NCBI GenBank assembly: GCA_016840595.1
Contig: JAEOSA010000077.1
Span: 1-8,548 of the forward strand
From: Candidatus Hermodarchaeota archaeon
GTDB taxonomy: Archaea > Asgardarchaeota > Hermodarchaeia > Hermodarchaeales > Hermodarchaeaceae
DNA: 8,548 nucleotides
Reading direction: 5' to 3'
Position numbers and translations under genes: made by a program. Under the pieces are notes generated by a model. It was not told the DNA's origin and made no database searches. It saw nothing but the letters and a program-made list of their open reading frames with translations. Shown here one piece after another: positions 5,760-8,548 of this stretch (position 1 is its first letter; every line of letters starts with the position of its first letter).

Positions 5760-6353
5760 ATGCTACACGTGGTCTATCTTATGCACCCAAGCGGGGTCTG
5801 TCTTCTAGACCAAAAATTCGGAGAGCTAGAACTCGACTCCACGTTGGTTGCAGGCTTCTTTTCCGCCATCAGGGAATTCGCCCGTATGGTATCCAAAGGA
5901 AAAGGGGAAGCCCGAATCGTGGAGATGGGCGAGTTTTACATCACCTACGCTGCCGGCGATTATATTGTCGTGGCCGCAGTAGTTGATAGGGACGATAATC
6001 GACTCCAAGTCCTCCAAGCCCTCGATAAAGTTATCGACCGGTTTTCAAACCAATATGAAGAAACTCTCAAAACATGGGATGGCAAGTTGGTCTTTTTCTC
6101 CTTCACACCTGAACTCAATCAACTGCTCAACAACGGATTCATAGGTAAAAACGACATACCAGCACCAAAACTCAAACGAGGACTCCCAAGATTAATGGTG
6201 AAACTAGGACAAATAAGCGAACGAGAATACAACGTTGCCAAACAATGTGATGGCAAACATTCACCCCGAGAAATTGCCCAAATTGTCGGACTCCCTCAAG
6301 ACGATGTAGATGTGCTCTTGTATAAACTCACCAAACTCGATCTAATCGAGTAA
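5760..6353 (+). CDS. longin-like domain protein with C-terminal winged helix
   Basis: A 197-residue soluble protein with two parts. Residues 1-120 have the strand-strand-helix pattern of longin/roadblock-like folds: LHVVYLMHPSGVCLLDQKFG, helix DSTLVAGFFSAIREFARMV, strands EARIVEMGEFYITYAAG and DYIVVAAVVDRDD, then a long helix LQALDKVIDRFSNQYEETLKTWDG. Residues 143-197 look like a winged helix (KLGQISEREYNVAKQCDGKHSPREIAQIVGLPQDDVDVLLYKLTKLDLIE). Longin folds elsewhere scaffold small GTPases; that role here is only inference. An in-frame TGA at 5727 limits the start, and ATG 5760 is the first possible codon; the ribosome site (GGGGCG) is weak. No GTPase gene is adjacent. The family is assigned by pattern, without a search. 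Confidence 0.75.
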   Translation: MLHVVYLMHPSGVCLLDQKFGELELDSTLVAGFFSAIREFARMVSKGKGEARIVEMGEFYITYAAGDYIVVAAVVDRDDNRLQVLQALDKVIDRFSNQYEETLKTWDGKLVFFSFTPELNQLLNNGFIGKNDIPAPKLKRGLPRLMVKLGQISEREYNVAKQCDGKHSPREIAQIVGLPQDDVDVLLYKLTKLDLIE

Positions 6354-6378
6354 CTCATTTCTTATACAGGTGCCTGGA

Positions 6379-7065
6379 TTATTCGCGTTCTTCAAGTAAT
6401 ACTCCCAGAGCGATGAGCATGAGGGCGAAAAACACAAGGATTGGCGCAAGAATATCGGCTAGAAATGGGTAAATTGAGTCCAAGAACCCTGAAAACGGTT
6501 GAATGACACGACCCCCATAATAGATTAGGAACCCAGTGCCCAGCAGGAAGTTACTCTTACGTAACTGACCCGTTAACTGTAAGCCAATGTAGAAGAAGAG
6601 GGCAGGCAAAACGATCACGTAGAGAGGAAGAATCACATAGTTTGCGATAGCATACCCAATAGTAAGATAACCGGCAATTTGAGGTGACCAGAAGAGGTAG
6701 GGGAAAATGAGCGTCAAAATCGCAACGATGAGAGGTGGAGAAGAAATGAGGATAACTTGCCAGAACTGCCTTTCAAGAATCTGAAAGGTTAGAGCAAGGA
6801 AAATAGTGAAGATTGCTAACCATGAGACAACGGTGGCTGACATCCACCAAATTACTTCCAGCTGGTAATAATCCCAAATCAGGTAAAAAACCCGAGCAAC
6901 ACCCAAGAGGAGGAAGAATAGTCCAAACCCGAGATGAAACGGATTCTTTGATTCTCTGCACCGGAAAAGTAGGAAATAGACAAACAGCAGAAGGAAGTAA
7001 CCGATGATAACAAACCAACCGCCGATTATTACCGTTTCAATTGCATTGAAAACTCCGTAAGCCAT
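6379..7065 (-). CDS. seven-helix integral membrane protein, function unknown
   Basis: A 228-residue, very hydrophobic protein with seven predicted membrane helices at about residues 11-34, 44-64, 71-94, 102-126, 132-160, 171-190 and 202-223. Loops are short. RCRESK follows helix 1 and QLRKSN precedes helix 6; these positive loops suggest they face the cytoplasm. The C-terminus is LLEERE. I see no catalytic or transport motif and no signal-transduction domain. The shape resembles the sensor-like 7TM proteins common in Asgard and other archaea, but I do not recognise a named family. ATG 7065 has GGGGA seven bases upstream and a TATA box further up. It converges on the longin gene with a 25-base gap. 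Confidence 0.75.
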   Translation of the reverse strand: MAYGVFNAIETVIIGGWFVIIGYFLLLFVYFLLFRCRESKNPFHLGFGLFFLLLGVARVFYLIWDYYQLEVIWWMSATVVSWLAIFTIFLALTFQILERQFWQVILISSPPLIVAILTLIFPYLFWSPQIAGYLTIGYAIANYVILPLYVIVLPALFFYIGLQLTGQLRKSNFLLGTGFLIYYGGRVIQPFSGFLDSIYPFLADILAPILVFFALMLIALGVLLEERE

Positions 7066-7110
7066 AAACAGTCCCCGCGTACGTATTGTCTAGAAGATTT
7101 TCTGCCTTTT

Positions 7111-7120
7111 GAAATATAAG
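7111..7120 (-). promoter_or_regulatory. TATA box of the membrane-protein gene
   Basis: The minus strand reads CTTATATTTC about 50 bases before ATG 7065. The leader would be about 24 bases and holds GGGGA. It stands back to back with the hdrC promoter about 50 bases away. Confidence 0.6.
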
Positions 7121-7165
7121 CCTGCTGCTCGCAAAGAGCGTCCAAATGAAGGCTGTCAAAGGCAA

Positions 7166-7176
7166 ATCTTTATACC
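7166..7176 (+). promoter_or_regulatory. TATA box of hdrCB
   Basis: AATCTTTATAC contains TTTATA centred near 7171, about 50 bases before ATG 7222. Transcription would start near 7197. GGGGTGA (7211-7217) is the ribosome site, four bases before the ATG. Confidence 0.6.
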
Positions 7177-7221
7177 TTTACAAACGTAAAGGCTTGGCGC
7201 GCATATCCTCGGGGTGACTTC

Positions 7222-7773
7222 ATGATAGATAGACGGGTAATTAATGGGTCAAAAATCGACTCTGAGCTAGCTGATGAAATGGAAAAAGCTGGCCTAGATC
7301 GTATTCGCTCCTGCATCCAATGTGGAACGTGCACAGGTTCCTGCCCTTCAGGACGCCGTACTGCTTTGCGAACTCGCCAACTAATTCGGAAGGCGCTCCT
7401 TGGGTTCCGGGAGGAAGTACTGTCTGATCCCAATTTGTGGCTTTGTACTACGTGTGGTACCTGTACGGAGCGGTGTCCTCGGAAAATTGATGTCACCGAA
7501 GCGATTCTCTTTCTGCGAAATCTTTCCTGTGAGGCGGGCTATATGCGACCGCAACACCAGGGCGTATCTTACAAACTCATCGAAACTGGACATGCGGTTC
7601 CGATTGATGATGATAAATGGAAGAAGATGCGTGAGGACTTAGGCCTTCCACCCTTACCACCTACCGTACATTCCTACCCTAAGGCTGTGAAAGAAGTCCA
7701 ACACATCATCAAGAAAACCGGATTTGATAAACTCGTCAACTACAAGGAGGGCAAAAAAGATGGTAAAACATAG
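7222..7773 (+). CDS. hdrC: heterodisulfide reductase subunit C
   Basis: A 183-residue iron-sulfur protein. Two classic [4Fe-4S] motifs are intact: C31, C34, C37, C41-Pro and C75, C78, C81, C85-Pro (CxxCxxCxxxCP). HdrC passes electrons between HdrA, which bears the flavin, and HdrB, which holds the disulfide-reducing clusters. The length matches stand-alone soluble HdrC, not the membrane-linked HdrD fusion. The start ATG has GGGGTGA directly before it. The last four codons overlap the start of hdrB, so the two are translationally coupled. No HdrA is seen in the window. The assignment is firm; the electron donor and acceptor in this organism are not known from here. Confidence 0.93.
   Translation: MIDRRVINGSKIDSELADEMEKAGLDRIRSCIQCGTCTGSCPSGRRTALRTRQLIRKALLGFREEVLSDPNLWLCTTCGTCTERCPRKIDVTEAILFLRNLSCEAGYMRPQHQGVSYKLIETGHAVPIDDDKWKKMREDLGLPPLPPTVHSYPKAVKEVQHIIKKTGFDKLVNYKEGKKDGKT
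7744..7751 (+). promoter_or_regulatory. Shine-Dalgarno site of hdrB inside hdrC
   Basis: AAGGAGGG lies eight bases before ATG 7760 and 20 bases before the hdrC stop. It fixes the hdrB start, so the two genes overlap by 14 bases. Confidence 0.85.
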
Positions 7774-8548
7774 CTACAGCATCTTTCTTGGCTGTGTGAT
7801 TCCTAATCGACTTCCACAAATTGAAGCCGCAACACGCCTCGTGGCTCCCAAACTCGACATCGATCTTGTTGAGATGGAAGGCGCCTCATGTTGCCCTGCG
7901 CCAGGTGTCATCAAATCTTTCGATATTGATACTTGGCTTGCACTGACTGCCCGAAATATTGCATTATCAGAAGAAAATGGGCTGGACATTCTAGTTTTGT
8001 GTAACGGTTGTTATGGAACGTTAATTGCTGGCGTTGCTGAACTAAAAGATCCTGACACACGAAAACGCGTAAACAAGATTTTGAAAGGAACCGGGCATCA
8101 GGTTAAGGGAACAATCACTGCCAAGCATCTTGTTGAAGTGCTCTATAGGGATGTGGGAAAAGAAGCCATCGAAGAAACTGTTGTGAATCCAATTGATGCC
8201 CGTTTTGCGATTCACGTCGGGTGTCATCTACTCAAACCAGCCGATATACGTCCTTGGGGCTTTGTTGAAGACTTCACACTGGTCGACGAACTCGTTGAGC
8301 TAGTCGGAGGGACAACCGTCGATTACAAACTCAAGGATATGTGTTGTGGGGCTGGTGGTGGTTTACGATCCGCTGAACTGGAAGTTTCCAATGACATGGT
8401 CAGAGAAAAGATAGAAGCCATGCAACGGGCTAAAGTTGACGCCCTAGTCAATGTGTGCAATTTTTGCCACCTGCAATTTGACGTCGGTCAGATGCAATTG
8501 AACAACCAATATGGAACTGACTATCAAGTTCCCGTTCTGTATTACACT
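7760..8548 (+). CDS. hdrB: heterodisulfide reductase subunit B, 3' truncated
   Basis: The first 263 residues of HdrB, cut by the window end; the family is about 290-300 residues, so little is missing. Both CCG-domain cysteine sets are intact: C12, C44-C45, C81, C84 (spacing 31 and 35) and C155, C195-C196, C233, C236 (spacing 39 and 36). In methanogen HdrB these hold two noncubane [4Fe-4S] clusters that cleave the CoM-S-S-CoB disulfide. Complete motifs argue for an active enzyme on a disulfide substrate. In a non-methanogen the substrate may differ. It overlaps hdrC and probably forms an HdrABC-type complex with an HdrA outside the window. Confidence 0.93.
   Translation, partial: MVKHSYSIFLGCVIPNRLPQIEAATRLVAPKLDIDLVEMEGASCCPAPGVIKSFDIDTWLALTARNIALSEENGLDILVLCNGCYGTLIAGVAELKDPDTRKRVNKILKGTGHQVKGTITAKHLVEVLYRDVGKEAIEETVVNPIDARFAIHVGCHLLKPADIRPWGFVEDFTLVDELVELVGGTTVDYKLKDMCCGAGGGLRSAELEVSNDMVREKIEAMQRAKVDALVNVCNFCHLQFDVGQMQLNNQYGTDYQVPVLYYT

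Overview
The window is chromosomal DNA from an archaeon. The evidence is a run of archaeal/eukaryotic-type information genes (ribosomal proteins L44e and S27e, aIF2-alpha, Nop10), an AglB-type oligosaccharyltransferase, TATA boxes in place of bacterial -35/-10 promoters, strong Shine-Dalgarno sites, and a tRNA precursor with bulge-helix-bulge introns. A longin-like protein with a C-terminal winged helix, together with HdrBC, makes an Asgard archaeon (perhaps Thorarchaeia-like) my favoured guess. That placement is inference; the sequence alone does not prove it.

Layout. Bases 1-1539 (+): a translation and ribosome-biogenesis operon, rpl44e (5' truncated), rps27e, aIF2-alpha and nop10, ending at a T-run. 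Bases 1461-5047 (-): aglB, whose 3' end overlaps nop10 tail to tail, and upstream of it gcvH; each has its own TATA box. Bases 5048-5759: about 700 bp with no protein gene but dense in RNA structure. It holds a 17-nt copy of a tRNA D-arm followed by two hairpins, then a TATA box, a spare copy of the tRNA 5' acceptor strand, two more hairpins, and a type II tRNA-Leu(CAA) gene. Bases 5760-6353 (+): a longin-like/winged-helix protein. Bases 6379-7065 (-): a seven-helix membrane protein of unknown function. Bases 7222-8548 (+): hdrC and hdrB (cut by the window end), translationally coupled, reading away from the membrane-protein gene.

The main discovery is the tRNA. The unspliced sequence looks like noise because the gene is broken into five exons. 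Removing four short segments (22, 30, 21 and 26 nt, at tRNA positions 8/9, 30/31, 37/38 and 59/60) gives an 85-nt tRNA-Leu(CAA) with a perfect acceptor stem, perfect anticodon and T stems, a type II variable arm and an encoded CCA. The first and last introns have textbook bulge-helix-bulge geometry. The two middle ones are relaxed, each with an A.G mismatch at the same place in the central helix.

Functionally, the left operon serves translation and rRNA modification, AglB glycosylates surface proteins, GcvH is a lipoyl carrier for one-carbon metabolism, and HdrBC handles thiol/disulfide electron transfer, probably with an HdrA encoded elsewhere.
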